Positions 18,341 through 27,216 of a stretch of DNA of 64,000 nucleotides are shown piece by piece. Origin of the DNA: an uncultured Anaerolineales bacterium (GTDB lineage Bacteria; Chloroflexota; Anaerolineae; Aggregatilineales; Aggregatilineaceae). A program made the translations under genes and the position numbers. Below the pieces are notes generated by a model. The model saw only the letters and a program-made list of their open reading frames with translations. It was not told the DNA's origin and did not search any database. Position 1 is the first letter of the stretch. The number at the start of each line of letters is the position of its first letter. The stretch is taken from assembly GCA_937135955.1 (NCBI GenBank), contig CAKZOB010000061.1, positions 1 through 64,000 on the forward strand. The letters run 5' to 3'.

Positions 18341-19801
18341 ATGACTGTACCCGATGGTGTGTTGGTAGATTTGCAGGCCCTGCAGCGCGATCCCCATTAT
18401 CAAGAGGCACGGGCGGCATTCGAGCGCGCCTACCCGGCCTTCGATATGCCGGCGCTGGAACATCTGCGCGCCACTGATTACGCCCGGCTCGATGCGTATG
18501 GTCACGTTTACCTAGACTATACGGGGGGCGGCCTGTATGCCGAGAGCCAGATTAGCGAGCACCAGGCGTTGTTGCGCACGCACGTCCTGGGTAACCCCCA
18601 CTCCAACAACCCTACCTCGCTGGCGGCGACCCATCTGGTCGAACGCACCCGCGCCCGTGTACTGGAGTTCTTCAACGCGGACCCGGCGGAATACGCGGTG
18701 ATTTTCACCCAGAACGCCAGCGGTGCGCTCAAACTGGTCGGTGAGTCCTACCCGTTTCAGCCCGGCGGACACTATCTGCTGACCTTCGACAACCACAACT
18801 CGGTGAACGGCATCCGCGAATTCGCCCGCGCCAAAGGGGCCGCGGTCACCTATGCGCCGGTGTTGCCACCGGAGCTACGTATTGATGCCGCCCGTATGGA
18901 GGAATATCTGGCGCAGGCCAATCCAGCGTTGCCCAACCTGTTCGCCTATCCGGCCCAGTCCAATTTCTCTGGCGTACAACACGATCTGGAATGGATCGCG
19001 CGGGCGCAGGCCCTGGGATGGGATGTATTGCTGGATGCGGCGGCTTTCGTACCTACCAATCGCCTTGACCTGAGCCAGTGGCATCCGGACTTCGTCTCCC
19101 TGTCGTTCTACAAGATTTTCGGCTATCCGACGGGGGTCGGTGCCCTGATCGCGCGGCGGGCGGCGCTGGGCAAACTGCGCCGACCCTGGTTCGCGGGCGG
19201 GACGATCACCATCGCCTCGGTGCAGGGCGACGGCTACTATCTGCGCGACGACGAGGGCGGCTTCGAGGACGGCACGATTGATTACGTGAACCTGCCCGCC
19301 GTCGAGATCGGTTTGTGTCATATCGAGCGGGTGGGCATCGAGACCATTCACACGCGGGTGTTGTGCCTGACCGACTGGCTGCTCAAGAATCTGCTGGCGC
19401 TACGGCACAGCAACGGCCTGCCGCTGATCCACCTCTACGGCCCCGCCGACACCACCAAACGCGGTGGCACGATCACCATCAACTTCTACGATCCCGCTGG
19501 CAGGCTGTTTGACTATCGCGAGGTGGAAGCGGAGGCAAACCAGGTCAATATTTCGTTACGCACGGGCTGTTTCTGCAACCCTGGAGCAGGCGAACAGGCA
19601 CACGGCCTGACTGCTGCCGATCTGGCTGAGTGTTTCCATCGCCAGGAGCGCATGACTTTTGAAGACTTCATCCAGGTCATGAGCGGCAAGGTCAGAGATG
19701 CGGTCGGCGCGGTGCGCGTTTCGGTGGGCATTGCCACCAACTTCGCCGATGTATACCGCTTCGTGCAGTTCGCCAGGGGGTTCCTCGACCGACAGGCCTG
19801 A
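18341..19801 (+). CDS. Class V aminotransferase, MoCo-sulfurase N-domain-like
   Basis: A PLP enzyme of 486 residues resembling the cysteine-desulfurase-like N-terminal domain of eukaryotic molybdenum-cofactor sulfurase (MOCOS/ABA3). Matching stretches are VYLDYTGGGLYAESQ, LGNPHSNNPTSLAAT, IFTQNASGALKLVGESYPF, the lysine segment SLSFYKIFGYPTGVGALI, and RTGCFCNPGAG, which carries the cysteine that would accept the persulfide. The C-terminal MOSC domain of full sulfurases is absent, and no MOSC or molybdenum enzyme gene is nearby. It could be a cysteine desulfurase for another acceptor or a cysteine lyase. Homology is clear and the exact role is open. GGAGG lies before the start. Confidence 0.8.
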   Translation: MTVPDGVLVDLQALQRDPHYQEARAAFERAYPAFDMPALEHLRATDYARLDAYGHVYLDYTGGGLYAESQISEHQALLRTHVLGNPHSNNPTSLAATHLVERTRARVLEFFNADPAEYAVIFTQNASGALKLVGESYPFQPGGHYLLTFDNHNSVNGIREFARAKGAAVTYAPVLPPELRIDAARMEEYLAQANPALPNLFAYPAQSNFSGVQHDLEWIARAQALGWDVLLDAAAFVPTNRLDLSQWHPDFVSLSFYKIFGYPTGVGALIARRAALGKLRRPWFAGGTITIASVQGDGYYLRDDEGGFEDGTIDYVNLPAVEIGLCHIERVGIETIHTRVLCLTDWLLKNLLALRHSNGLPLIHLYGPADTTKRGGTITINFYDPAGRLFDYREVEAEANQVNISLRTGCFCNPGAGEQAHGLTAADLAECFHRQERMTFEDFIQVMSGKVRDAVGAVRVSVGIATNFADVYRFVQFARGFLDRQA

Positions 19802-19823
19802 TGGAGTAGCAGAGGAGGGCCGC

Positions 19824-20714
19824 ATGAAGAACCGCAGGCGCGAGCGACTGGGATGGGTTGTGGGGCTGGTGGTGCTGACGGTGATCGTCGCGCTGGTGCG
19901 CGCCTGCGGACAGCGGGGGCGCGGCCCCGTCGAAGAATGGGTCGAAACGCCAGTACAAACCTTCGTGACGCCCTCCTTGGTGACTCAGGCCCCCGGCGTG
20001 CCTACGCCGACCCCGACCTTCCGCCCGACGGAACAGGCTGCTACCCCTGCTGATGAGGACTTCGACCGCAGCCTGACCGACAGCGAAGAGATGCGCGCTC
20101 GCCGCGATGCCCTGGTACGGCGGCAGGTGATGCCCATGGTCTCCGACGAGCGCGTGATCGCGGCGATGCAGGCTGTGCCGCGTCATTGCTTTGTGCCCAC
20201 CAGCTATCTGGATCAGGCGTACAACGATCATCCCCTGCCCATCGGCTACGGGCAGACGATCTCGCAACCTTCGCTGGTAGCCATGATGACCGAGATGCTC
20301 GATCTGCAAGCGGGCGAGCGCGTGCTGGAGATCGGCACCGGATCGGGCTATCAGGCGGCGATCCTGCGCGAGATCACGGATCAGGTGTACACCATCGAGA
20401 TCATCCCTCAACTGGCTGGCACGGCCCGCCGCATTCTGGATACGCTGGGCTATGGCGATATTCACACGCTGCGCGGCGACGGCTATTACGGCTGGTGGGA
20501 ATACGCGCCCTTCGACGCCATCATCGTCACGGCTGCGCCTGATCACGTGCCCGCCCCGTTGGTGGCCCAGCTCAGCCCTAACGGCGGGCGCATGGTCATT
20601 CCAGTTGGCCCGCCGGGCGGCTACCAGAGCCTGTGGCTGATTGAGCGGCACGGCGAGGACGTAACCATGCAGCGCCTGTTCAGTGTGATGTTCGTGCCCT
20701 TCACCCGCGAATAA
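19824..20714 (+). CDS. Membrane-anchored protein-L-isoaspartate O-methyltransferase
   Basis: The 296-residue product carries a PCMT domain in its C-terminal two thirds: VIAAMQAVPRHCFVP, PLPIGYGQTISQPSLVAMMTEML, the SAM loop LEIGTGSGYQAAIL, and DAIIVTAAPDHVP. It would methylate isoaspartyl residues for repair of aged proteins. The N terminus is unusual: basic residues (KNRRRER), one hydrophobic segment (WVVGLVVLTVIVALV), then a Cys and a Pro/Thr-rich linker (about 55-80). By the positive-inside rule the enzyme would lie outside the membrane, where SAM is not expected. ATG 19824 follows GAGGAGGGC. The longer frame from 19698 would overlap the upstream gene and is rejected. Its 3' end overlaps the converging gene by 14 bases. 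Confidence 0.82.
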   Translation: MKNRRRERLGWVVGLVVLTVIVALVRACGQRGRGPVEEWVETPVQTFVTPSLVTQAPGVPTPTPTFRPTEQAATPADEDFDRSLTDSEEMRARRDALVRRQVMPMVSDERVIAAMQAVPRHCFVPTSYLDQAYNDHPLPIGYGQTISQPSLVAMMTEMLDLQAGERVLEIGTGSGYQAAILREITDQVYTIEIIPQLAGTARRILDTLGYGDIHTLRGDGYYGWWEYAPFDAIIVTAAPDHVPAPLVAQLSPNGGRMVIPVGPPGGYQSLWLIERHGEDVTMQRLFSVMFVPFTRE

Positions 20715-23085
20715 GCGCAGGGCGGGCGAGCCAGGCGATCCCGTACAGGGCCGCGCCCGCCCATAGCACCCACGAGAAGCCACCGGATAGCGCCAGCAAT
20801 ACCGCCAGCACCCCGCTGATCACCGACGCTCCTCCGTTGATGGCCCAGGCCCAGGGCAACAGGTCTGCCACCGGACGGATCGCCGCCAGGCCACGAGCGA
20901 AGGGGACGCCCATCAGAAAGCCCAGCGGCAACAGTGCCGCGACGCTCAGCGCCCAACGCACGCCCAGCCCTAATCCCAGTGCCTGCCCGAACACGGTCGG
21001 GACGAGCCAGGGCCACAGCGCCGCCAGCAGGGTCAGTGCCAGCATCGCACGGCTCCAGGGCAGGCGGTCGGAAAGGGCGCTACCGACGCCGGAAGCCAGC
21101 AGCAGGGTGGCGAGCACCGTCGCCATGGCCAGCGTGGGCTGTCCCAGGATCAACACGAACTGCTGTAGCGTGGCAACTTCGATGAACAGATAAGCCAGGC
21201 CTAGGCTCGCGAAGTAGATGAGGGTGCGGTGACGTGTTCCGGCTCCTGCGACACGCAGGGCGTGACGGAAACGACCGGCCAGCGCCACAGGCAGCACCAC
21301 GAACAGCGCCGCCGCCAACGCCGCAAACCCCAGCAGGGCCACCAGCACGAAATACCCGCTGCCGCCGAACGGTTGCCATGTGCGCCCCAGGTTGTTGAGG
21401 ATGTCCGGCGTCTGCCGCCATTTGAAGAAATGGAAGAAGAAGGGGCGATCGTCGGTGGGGGGACGCACGTCGAAGTCGTAGGCGGCGTAGAAAGCGGCGC
21501 GATCGTTGGCGGCCAGCAACTGGCTGAGGGTGCGGTGATAGACGGGATCGGGCAGGCGGGCGTACTGGTTGATGCGCTCCGGCGGCAGGTCGGGGGCCAG
21601 CACCATGTCGTATTGCAGGCGATCGGTCGCCTCCAGCACGCGCGCGACTTCGTCGGGAGTGAAGGGAGCACGTTTGACCAGGAAGGTGATCGTCTGGAAA
21701 GAGCGGAAAGCGATCACGTGTTGCGCCGGTTCGTCGGTGAGCGGATCGAGCGCGGCTAGGATCAGGCCGAGCGTGCGCACTTCTTCGCTGGGCGGGTTTT
21801 GCAGCCAGCGCGTGACCACGAACACCCCCCCTGGCCTCAGCAAAGCCAGGTAATCGCGGAAGGCCTCGACGGTGAGCGCATAGTTTTCGGTGAGGGTGAA
21901 CGCGCCGGAGGTGATAGGGCGGTAGGCATCGCTGAGCGCCAGTTGCACGATGTCGAAACGATCCTGGCTCTGGCGGGCGAAGGGGCGCATCTCCTGGTGT
22001 ATCAACGTCACACGCGGATCGTCGGCCAGACCGGCCCAGGCCCGCAGAGGCCCGCGCAGCGCCTGCACGAGCAAACTGTTGCCCTCCACCGCGATAACCG
22101 ACCGTGCCCCATTATGCAGGGCGATGGTCACGTCCAGGCCGCCGCCTGCGCCCAGCACCAGCACATCCGGCTGCTCGTACAACGTCAGCGGCACGGCGGC
22201 GGGCATGGATTGGGCAAAAGCGAGCGGCGTCGCGCTGCTCTGGAGCACCGGCAACAGGTTGTCTCCGTCAATCAGCAGGCCGATCTCCGGCGGCGGCCCG
22301 CTGAGGTAGGTCATGCTCAGGCCGGGGGCAACATGAATGGACGGGCTGCGCACCATATCCAGGCGGGAATAGGCGTTGTAGCGCGCAGCGGACAGGGTTG
22401 CGTCTGGGTTGCGCCGGAAGTGACTGAGCGCCTTATAGGGCGAAGGCTCGACGGAGAAGGGGGCGGGGGGAGCGCTGAGCAAGGCCAGCATAGCCCCCAG
22501 CAGACCCAGGCCGATCAGGCGAGCAACCCACTCGCGTTGAGCGTCGCCGGTCAGCAAGACCAGGGCAGCCAGCGCAGCTACTGTGCCCGTGAGCAGCACA
22601 ATGCGCTCGTCGCCAAGCTGTGCCAGCAAGAGCGGGGTGACCGCCGCGCCCAGCGCCGAGCCGATCATGTTCGCTCCGTAGATACGCCCAGGCACGAGCG
22701 CGGGGTCGGCGAGCAAGGCCCCGATCAGCGCTCCGGCCAGGGTGAAAGGCACTGCCAGGCATAGCAGGTTGCCCAGCAGCCGCCAGACCTGCGCCCGATC
22801 CCAGGCGATGGCATAGGAATCAAAGGCCCAGCGGTTGAGCACCAGGTAAGCGGCGAGCATGGCCGGGCCGGTCGCCAGCGCGAAGACCGACCGCCAGGCG
22901 GGGGTGCGCAGGCGCGGACAGATCGCCAGCAGCGACCCGCTTGCCCCAAAGCCCAGCAACGCCAGGCTGATCACCAGGAAGGCAAAGTGATAGAACTGCG
23001 CGATGGAGAACAGCCGCGTCAGGGCGATCTGGAAGATCAATACTGTGGCCGAAAACAGAGCGATGCCGCCGTAAAGCCGTCTCAT
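20701..23085 (-). CDS. Polytopic membrane protein with spermidine-synthase-like domain
   Basis: A protein of about 794 residues: roughly seven N-terminal membrane segments (from LYGGIALFSATVLIFQIALTR), a soluble methyltransferase-fold domain, and another six or more membrane segments. The soluble domain has VLVLGAGGGLDVTIALHNGARSVIAVEGN (SAM-fold glycine loop and acidic residue), then QLALSDAYRPITSGAFTLTENYALT and LRPGGVFVVTRWL, as in spermidine-synthase-like proteins. Function is unknown. No speD or other polyamine gene is near, so true spermidine synthesis is unlikely. The open frame reaches 23652 but that end lies over the aldolase gene and its promoter region. ATG 23085 is where the first membrane segment begins. 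Confidence 0.75.
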   Translation of the reverse strand: MRRLYGGIALFSATVLIFQIALTRLFSIAQFYHFAFLVISLALLGFGASGSLLAICPRLRTPAWRSVFALATGPAMLAAYLVLNRWAFDSYAIAWDRAQVWRLLGNLLCLAVPFTLAGALIGALLADPALVPGRIYGANMIGSALGAAVTPLLLAQLGDERIVLLTGTVAALAALVLLTGDAQREWVARLIGLGLLGAMLALLSAPPAPFSVEPSPYKALSHFRRNPDATLSAARYNAYSRLDMVRSPSIHVAPGLSMTYLSGPPPEIGLLIDGDNLLPVLQSSATPLAFAQSMPAAVPLTLYEQPDVLVLGAGGGLDVTIALHNGARSVIAVEGNSLLVQALRGPLRAWAGLADDPRVTLIHQEMRPFARQSQDRFDIVQLALSDAYRPITSGAFTLTENYALTVEAFRDYLALLRPGGVFVVTRWLQNPPSEEVRTLGLILAALDPLTDEPAQHVIAFRSFQTITFLVKRAPFTPDEVARVLEATDRLQYDMVLAPDLPPERINQYARLPDPVYHRTLSQLLAANDRAAFYAAYDFDVRPPTDDRPFFFHFFKWRQTPDILNNLGRTWQPFGGSGYFVLVALLGFAALAAALFVVLPVALAGRFRHALRVAGAGTRHRTLIYFASLGLAYLFIEVATLQQFVLILGQPTLAMATVLATLLLASGVGSALSDRLPWSRAMLALTLLAALWPWLVPTVFGQALGLGLGVRWALSVAALLPLGFLMGVPFARGLAAIRPVADLLPWAWAINGGASVISGVLAVLLALSGGFSWVLWAGAALYGIAWLARPALIRG

Positions 23086-23286
23086 AGCTGTGCCCGCCAG
23101 ACTCTCATGGCCGGATGCCTTCAGTATAGCACTGCTGAACTCGCCCCGGCCCTTGAAAGCAGGGGAAAAGTTATGAAGATTTAATGGGCATTCGCAGGCA
23201 CTTGTGCCAGATTCTGGGTGGTTGGAGTCGGTGAGCGGCGCATACGCGCCAGACTTCAGCATAGGCATAGGGAGGAAAGAGCGAAC

Positions 23287-23949
23287 ATGAGCGAGGGAAC
23301 TCGCCAGGAATGGGAAGCACGGGAAGAAATCTGCCAGGTCGGACGGCGACTCTACGACCTGTTTCTGGTAGCCGGGAACAACGGCAATATCTCGGTGCGG
23401 TTGAACGAGCGCGAAATCCTGATGACGCCCACACACGTCAGCAAGGGGCTGCTGCGCCCTGAGGATATCCTCAAGATCGCGCCCGATGGGACGCTTCTGG
23501 AAAGTGCGAATGGCCTGAAGCCCTCGTCGGAATACCGGATGCATCTGGCCGTGTACCGGCACCGGCCCGACATGCACGCCGTGGTGCACGCGCACCCGCC
23601 GACGGCAACCGGTTTTGCGGTGGCCGGGCGCGGCCTGGAGCGCGTCTTTCATCCGGAGATGGCCATCAGCCCCGGCCCGGTGCCGCTGGTGCCTTATGTC
23701 CCGCCGGGAGGCGACGAATTGCCAGAGTCACTGGTGCCTTATCTGGCCGGGCATCGGGCGCTATTGCTGGGCAATCATGGCGCGGTGACCTATGCGCCAA
23801 CGTTGCGCGAGGCGCTGTTTCTGATGGAGTCATTGGAACTGAACGCGCGCATCTACCTGACCGCTGTTCAGCTAGGACATGTCAACTACCTGAGCGACGA
23901 ACAGGTGGCTTTCCTGCGCGATCGCTATGCGCCTGTCGCTGCGCGTTAG
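23287..23949 (+). CDS. Class II aldolase / fuculose-phosphate aldolase-like protein
   Basis: Zinc-dependent class II aldolase/adducin-fold protein, 220 residues, normal length. It shows the phosphate-binding NNGNISVRL, THVSKG, the catalytic glutamate region SSEYRMHLAVY, the zinc ligands HAVVHAHPPTATGFA, and the third histidine in LLGNHGAVTYA. It probably cleaves a sugar phosphate (fuculose-, rhamnulose- or ribulose-phosphate). The substrate cannot be told and no partner kinase or isomerase is adjacent. ATG 23287 follows GGGAGGAAAGAG; the frame open from 23218 has no better start. It is divergent from the membrane protein and converges with the small gene after it. Confidence 0.85.
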   Translation: MSEGTRQEWEAREEICQVGRRLYDLFLVAGNNGNISVRLNEREILMTPTHVSKGLLRPEDILKIAPDGTLLESANGLKPSSEYRMHLAVYRHRPDMHAVVHAHPPTATGFAVAGRGLERVFHPEMAISPGPVPLVPYVPPGGDELPESLVPYLAGHRALLLGNHGAVTYAPTLREALFLMESLELNARIYLTAVQLGHVNYLSDEQVAFLRDRYAPVAAR

Positions 23950-23958
23950 CGTGTGCTC

Positions 23959-24240
23959 CTAGCGTGGCGGGTAGAGGGCGTTGTAAAGCCGGCGGTGCTT
24001 CTCATAGAAGCGCTCGCCGGCTTCGGTGATGATCACCAGGTAGTGCGTGGTTTCGTGTTCGGGGTCCAGGCAGGTAATTTCGCGGGCCAGGGGCGGATCG
24101 TGATCGCGCAGTTCGCGCAGCACCTGCCATGACCCCGCGGCCTGGTATCCCTGGCCGGTGTAGGGGATGCCACGTCTGCCCGCCGCGTATAATCGCTCCA
24201 GCGCGATCCACTGCGCTTCGCTGAGCAATGCTTTGTCCAT
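23959..24240 (-). CDS. Small conserved-looking hypothetical protein
   Basis: A 93-residue basic/acidic-balanced protein. It begins with LLSEAQWIALERLYAAGRRGI, continues with a helix rich in GSWQVLRELRDH, and ends with THYLVIITEAGERFYEKHRRLYNAL. The layout (helix-turn-helix, beta strands ending in ITEAG) resembles a winged-helix DNA-binding fold, but this is inference. CCTGGAG stands before ATG 24240. The gene fits the gap between the aldolase and the response-regulator gene and has normal codon use for the window. Confidence 0.6.
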   Translation of the reverse strand: MDKALLSEAQWIALERLYAAGRRGIPYTGQGYQAAGSWQVLRELRDHDPPLAREITCLDPEHETTHYLVIITEAGERFYEKHRRLYNALYPPR

Positions 24241-24425
24241 ACTCCAGGCTGTTCCACATAGCCGTCCTGCCCTGATCTTAGCAATTCATCTGCGCGAACC
24301 AAAGTGTGTTCCCTGCCACGCGGCGCACGGGACCTACGCGGGCGTTGCGTGCACTGGCGCGAATCCGTCGCTCAAGCTACCATCAAAACGTCGCTGAGAG
24401 GTGAGAGCACGGAGGGCTACGGACG

Positions 24426-25523
24426 ATGACCAAAATCCTGGTGATCGAAGACGATAAGCCGTTGCTGGATGACGTGATGACCATCCTGCGCTTCGAGGGC
24501 TACGAAGTATTGGGCGCACCGGATGGTGGCGAGGGCGTGCGTCTGGCGCGGGAGCACCTGCCTGATCTGATCATCTCCGACATCATGATGCCTGTGCTGG
24601 ATGGATATGGGGTCTTGCTGGCTCTGCAGGCTGACCCGGCTACCAGTAAAATCCCCTTCATTTTCCTGACGGCTAAAGCCGCGATAGATCAGGTGCGCCT
24701 GGGAATGCATCTGGGCGCGGACGACTATCTGCCCAAGCCGTTCACCAATGAGGATCTGCTGCGGACGGTGCAGGCACGATTGGCCCGTGGCGCGCAGGTC
24801 AGAGCGCAGCTTGAGCAGCGCCTGGCCCATCTACGCGAGTCCGTTGCGCTGGCTCTGCCGCACGAACTGCGCACCCCCCTGACCAGCATGATCGGCTTTG
24901 CAGAATTGATGTTGGTAGATAGCCAGACGCTGCAACCGGTCGAAGTGGTGGATATGTCCGATGCCATCCTCAAGGCCGGTATGCGCTTGCGACGACAGCT
25001 TGAGAACTTCTTGCTCTATGCGCAGGTTGAGTTACACCGGCATAATCGCTCTCTGGAGACGATGCCTGTCTCCGTGCTCGAATATCCAGACGAGATTATC
25101 CAGGAGGTGGCCCAGCAACAAACCGCCGCGCACAATCGCACCGCCGATCTGATGCTCACAGTCGTGCCAGCCATCGTGAACGTGGCTGGGGCAATGCTGC
25201 GCAAGATTGTCGCCGAGCTGGTGGACAACGCCTGCAAATTTTCCAACGCTGGCACGCCGATCGAGGTGCAGGCAGAAGCAGGCGAACACTACGTGCTCCG
25301 TGTGCGCGATCAGGGGTGCGGCATGAGCGCCGAGCAGATTCACCAGGTTAGCGCGTATGTGCAGTTTGAACGTCGCCTACGCGAGCAGCAGGGAGTCGGA
25401 TTGGGGCTGGCGCTGACGCGCGAGCTGGTGCGTCTCTTTGGAGGCGCGCTGGAGATTGACAGCCAACCAGGGCAGGGCACAACGGTGACAGTGCAGCTAC
25501 CGCTGGCTGCTCCCGCCACGTGA
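24426..25523 (+). CDS. Response regulator-histidine kinase hybrid
   Basis: A 365-residue cytoplasmic signalling protein with reversed domain order. A receiver domain comes first (about 1-120: ILVIEDDKPLL, phosphorylatable Asp in LIISDIMMPVLDGYG, FLTAKA, DDYLPKPF). A HisKA domain follows (ALPHELRTPLTSMIGFAEL, phospho-accepting His in HELRTP). A HATPase domain ends it (ELVDNACKFSNAG, VRDQGCGMS, GVGLGLALTRELVRLFGG, GQGTTVTVQLPL). There is no membrane segment or other sensor domain. It would receive phosphate on the receiver and relay it to its own kinase or an external partner. No partner regulator is adjacent. Confidence 0.9.
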   Translation: MTKILVIEDDKPLLDDVMTILRFEGYEVLGAPDGGEGVRLAREHLPDLIISDIMMPVLDGYGVLLALQADPATSKIPFIFLTAKAAIDQVRLGMHLGADDYLPKPFTNEDLLRTVQARLARGAQVRAQLEQRLAHLRESVALALPHELRTPLTSMIGFAELMLVDSQTLQPVEVVDMSDAILKAGMRLRRQLENFLLYAQVELHRHNRSLETMPVSVLEYPDEIIQEVAQQQTAAHNRTADLMLTVVPAIVNVAGAMLRKIVAELVDNACKFSNAGTPIEVQAEAGEHYVLRVRDQGCGMSAEQIHQVSAYVQFERRLREQQGVGLGLALTRELVRLFGGALEIDSQPGQGTTVTVQLPLAAPAT

Positions 25524-25554
25524 AGGCCCTGCCCCGGCGGTTATGCCAGAGTGA

Positions 25555-27204
25555 TCAGGTCAGGCGTGGCCCGGCTGCGACTACTTCGGGCGGGCAGTCG
25601 GGCGCGAACTTCTTGAAATTGTCCACGTAACGCGCGGCCAGTTGCCGGTACTTCTTCCAATACTCATCACTGCTCGGCCAGGCTTCGGCGGGATAGAGCA
25701 CGCTGTCCGGCACGCCAGGACAGGTCTTGGGCACCTCGAAGCCGAAGATGGGGTCGCGGTAGTACTCCACATCCAACAGCGCGCCGCTGAGCGCTGCGTT
25801 CAGCAGGGCGCGGGTATGCCGAATGCTGATGCGCTTGCCGACCCCATACGGCCCGCCCGTCCAGCCGGTGTTGAGCAGCCAGCAGTTGACCCCGTAGCGC
25901 TCGATCTTGCGCTTTAGCAGGTCGGCGTAGAAGGTGGGGTGATGTACCATGAACGGCGCTCCGAAGCACGCGCTAAAGGTGATCTCCGGCTCTTCGCCCA
26001 GGCCCACTTCTGTGCCGGCGATCTTCGAAGTATAGCCGGAGATGAAGTGATAGAGCGCCTGATCGGGCGTCAGGCGGGCGATGGGCGGGATCACGCCCTG
26101 CGCATCGCAGGTCAGGAAGATGATGTTCTTCGGGTGCCCGCCGCGTTTGGAGGCGATGGCGTTGTCAATGTATTCGAGGGGGTATGAAGCGCGCGTGTTC
26201 TCGGTGATGCTATCGTCGTCCAGGTCAATCTTGCGCGTGATGGGGTCGTAGACGACGTTCTCCAGGATAGCCCCGAAGCGGTGCACGGCCCGGTAAATCT
26301 GTGGTTCGGCGGATTCCGAAAGCTGAATGACCTTGGCGTAGCAGCCATTCTCGAAGTTGAACACCCCATCGTCGCACCAGCCGTGTTCGTCGTCGCCGAT
26401 CAGACCGCGCGACGGGTCGGCGGAAAGGGTGGTCTTGCCCGTGCCCGAAAGCCCGAAGAAAAGCGCCACGTCATTGGCATCTGCGCCCTGGTTGGCCGAA
26501 CAGTGCATGGTCATGATGCCTTCTAGCGGCAGGAGGTAGTTCATCACCGTGAAGATGGCTTTTTTGATCTCGCCGCCGTAGCCGGAGTCGGCGATGAGGG
26601 CCAGGCGCTGATCGAAGTTGATGGCGATCACCGTGCTGGTGCGCGTGCCATCAATCGGCTCGAAGGCCTTAAACGACGGCACGGCAATGAGGGTGAACTC
26701 TGGCACATGCAGGCGATATTCCTCGCGGCTCTGCGGCAGGATGAACATATTGCGGGCGAAGAGCGAATGCCAGGCCAGTTCGGTGATGATGCGGATGGGC
26801 AGACGGTAGTCGGGGTGCGCGCCCACATAGCAATCCTGCACGAAGACATCGCGCCCTTGCAGGTAGCCCTGCAGGCGGCTGTAGATTTCGTCGAACTTTT
26901 CGGCGCTCAGCGGGCGGTTGTATCCGCCCCACCACACATGTTGTTCAGAGGACGGCTCGCGCACAATGTATTTGTCCTGCGCGGCGCGCGCGGTGTGCTT
27001 GCCCGACGACACCACCAGTGGCCCCTGTGTGGTAATGCGTCCCTCGCCGCGGAAGACAATCTCCTCATATAGAGCCTCGGTGGGCAGGTTCCAGTAGCTC
27101 TGGCGCAGATTGATCAGGCCGTGATTCACCAGGCCATACTCTGCTTTCAACGCATGAGCCTGCCCTTCGGCAGGGGTTTTGATGTTGAGCAGGTTATTGT
27201 TCAT
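25555..27204 (-). CDS. pckA: Phosphoenolpyruvate carboxykinase (ATP)
   Basis: Converts oxaloacetate and ATP to PEP, CO2 and ADP, the entry to gluconeogenesis (reversible in fermenters). The 549-residue product has the ATP-type signature: the kinase-1a loop FFGLSGTGKTTLSADPSRGLIGDDEHGW, FENGCYAKVIQLSESAEPQIY, GTRTSTVIAINFD, NPKNIIFLTCDAQGV-like GGHPKNIIFLTCDAQGVIPPIARL, and TGWTGGPYGVGKRISI. Length is normal. It follows the aminotransferase by 12 bases on the same strand. Together they could link aspartate or oxaloacetate to PEP. Confidence 0.95.
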   Translation of the reverse strand: MNNNLLNIKTPAEGQAHALKAEYGLVNHGLINLRQSYWNLPTEALYEEIVFRGEGRITTQGPLVVSSGKHTARAAQDKYIVREPSSEQHVWWGGYNRPLSAEKFDEIYSRLQGYLQGRDVFVQDCYVGAHPDYRLPIRIITELAWHSLFARNMFILPQSREEYRLHVPEFTLIAVPSFKAFEPIDGTRTSTVIAINFDQRLALIADSGYGGEIKKAIFTVMNYLLPLEGIMTMHCSANQGADANDVALFFGLSGTGKTTLSADPSRGLIGDDEHGWCDDGVFNFENGCYAKVIQLSESAEPQIYRAVHRFGAILENVVYDPITRKIDLDDDSITENTRASYPLEYIDNAIASKRGGHPKNIIFLTCDAQGVIPPIARLTPDQALYHFISGYTSKIAGTEVGLGEEPEITFSACFGAPFMVHHPTFYADLLKRKIERYGVNCWLLNTGWTGGPYGVGKRISIRHTRALLNAALSGALLDVEYYRDPIFGFEVPKTCPGVPDSVLYPAEAWPSSDEYWKKYRQLAARYVDNFKKFAPDCPPEVVAAGPRLT

Positions 27205-27216
27205 CGCCAGTCCTCG

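Noticed and set aside
19698-19823. N-terminal extension of the isoaspartyl methyltransferase
   Set aside because: It would overlap the MoCo-sulfurase-like gene by more than 100 bases, while ATG 19824 has a strong ribosome site.
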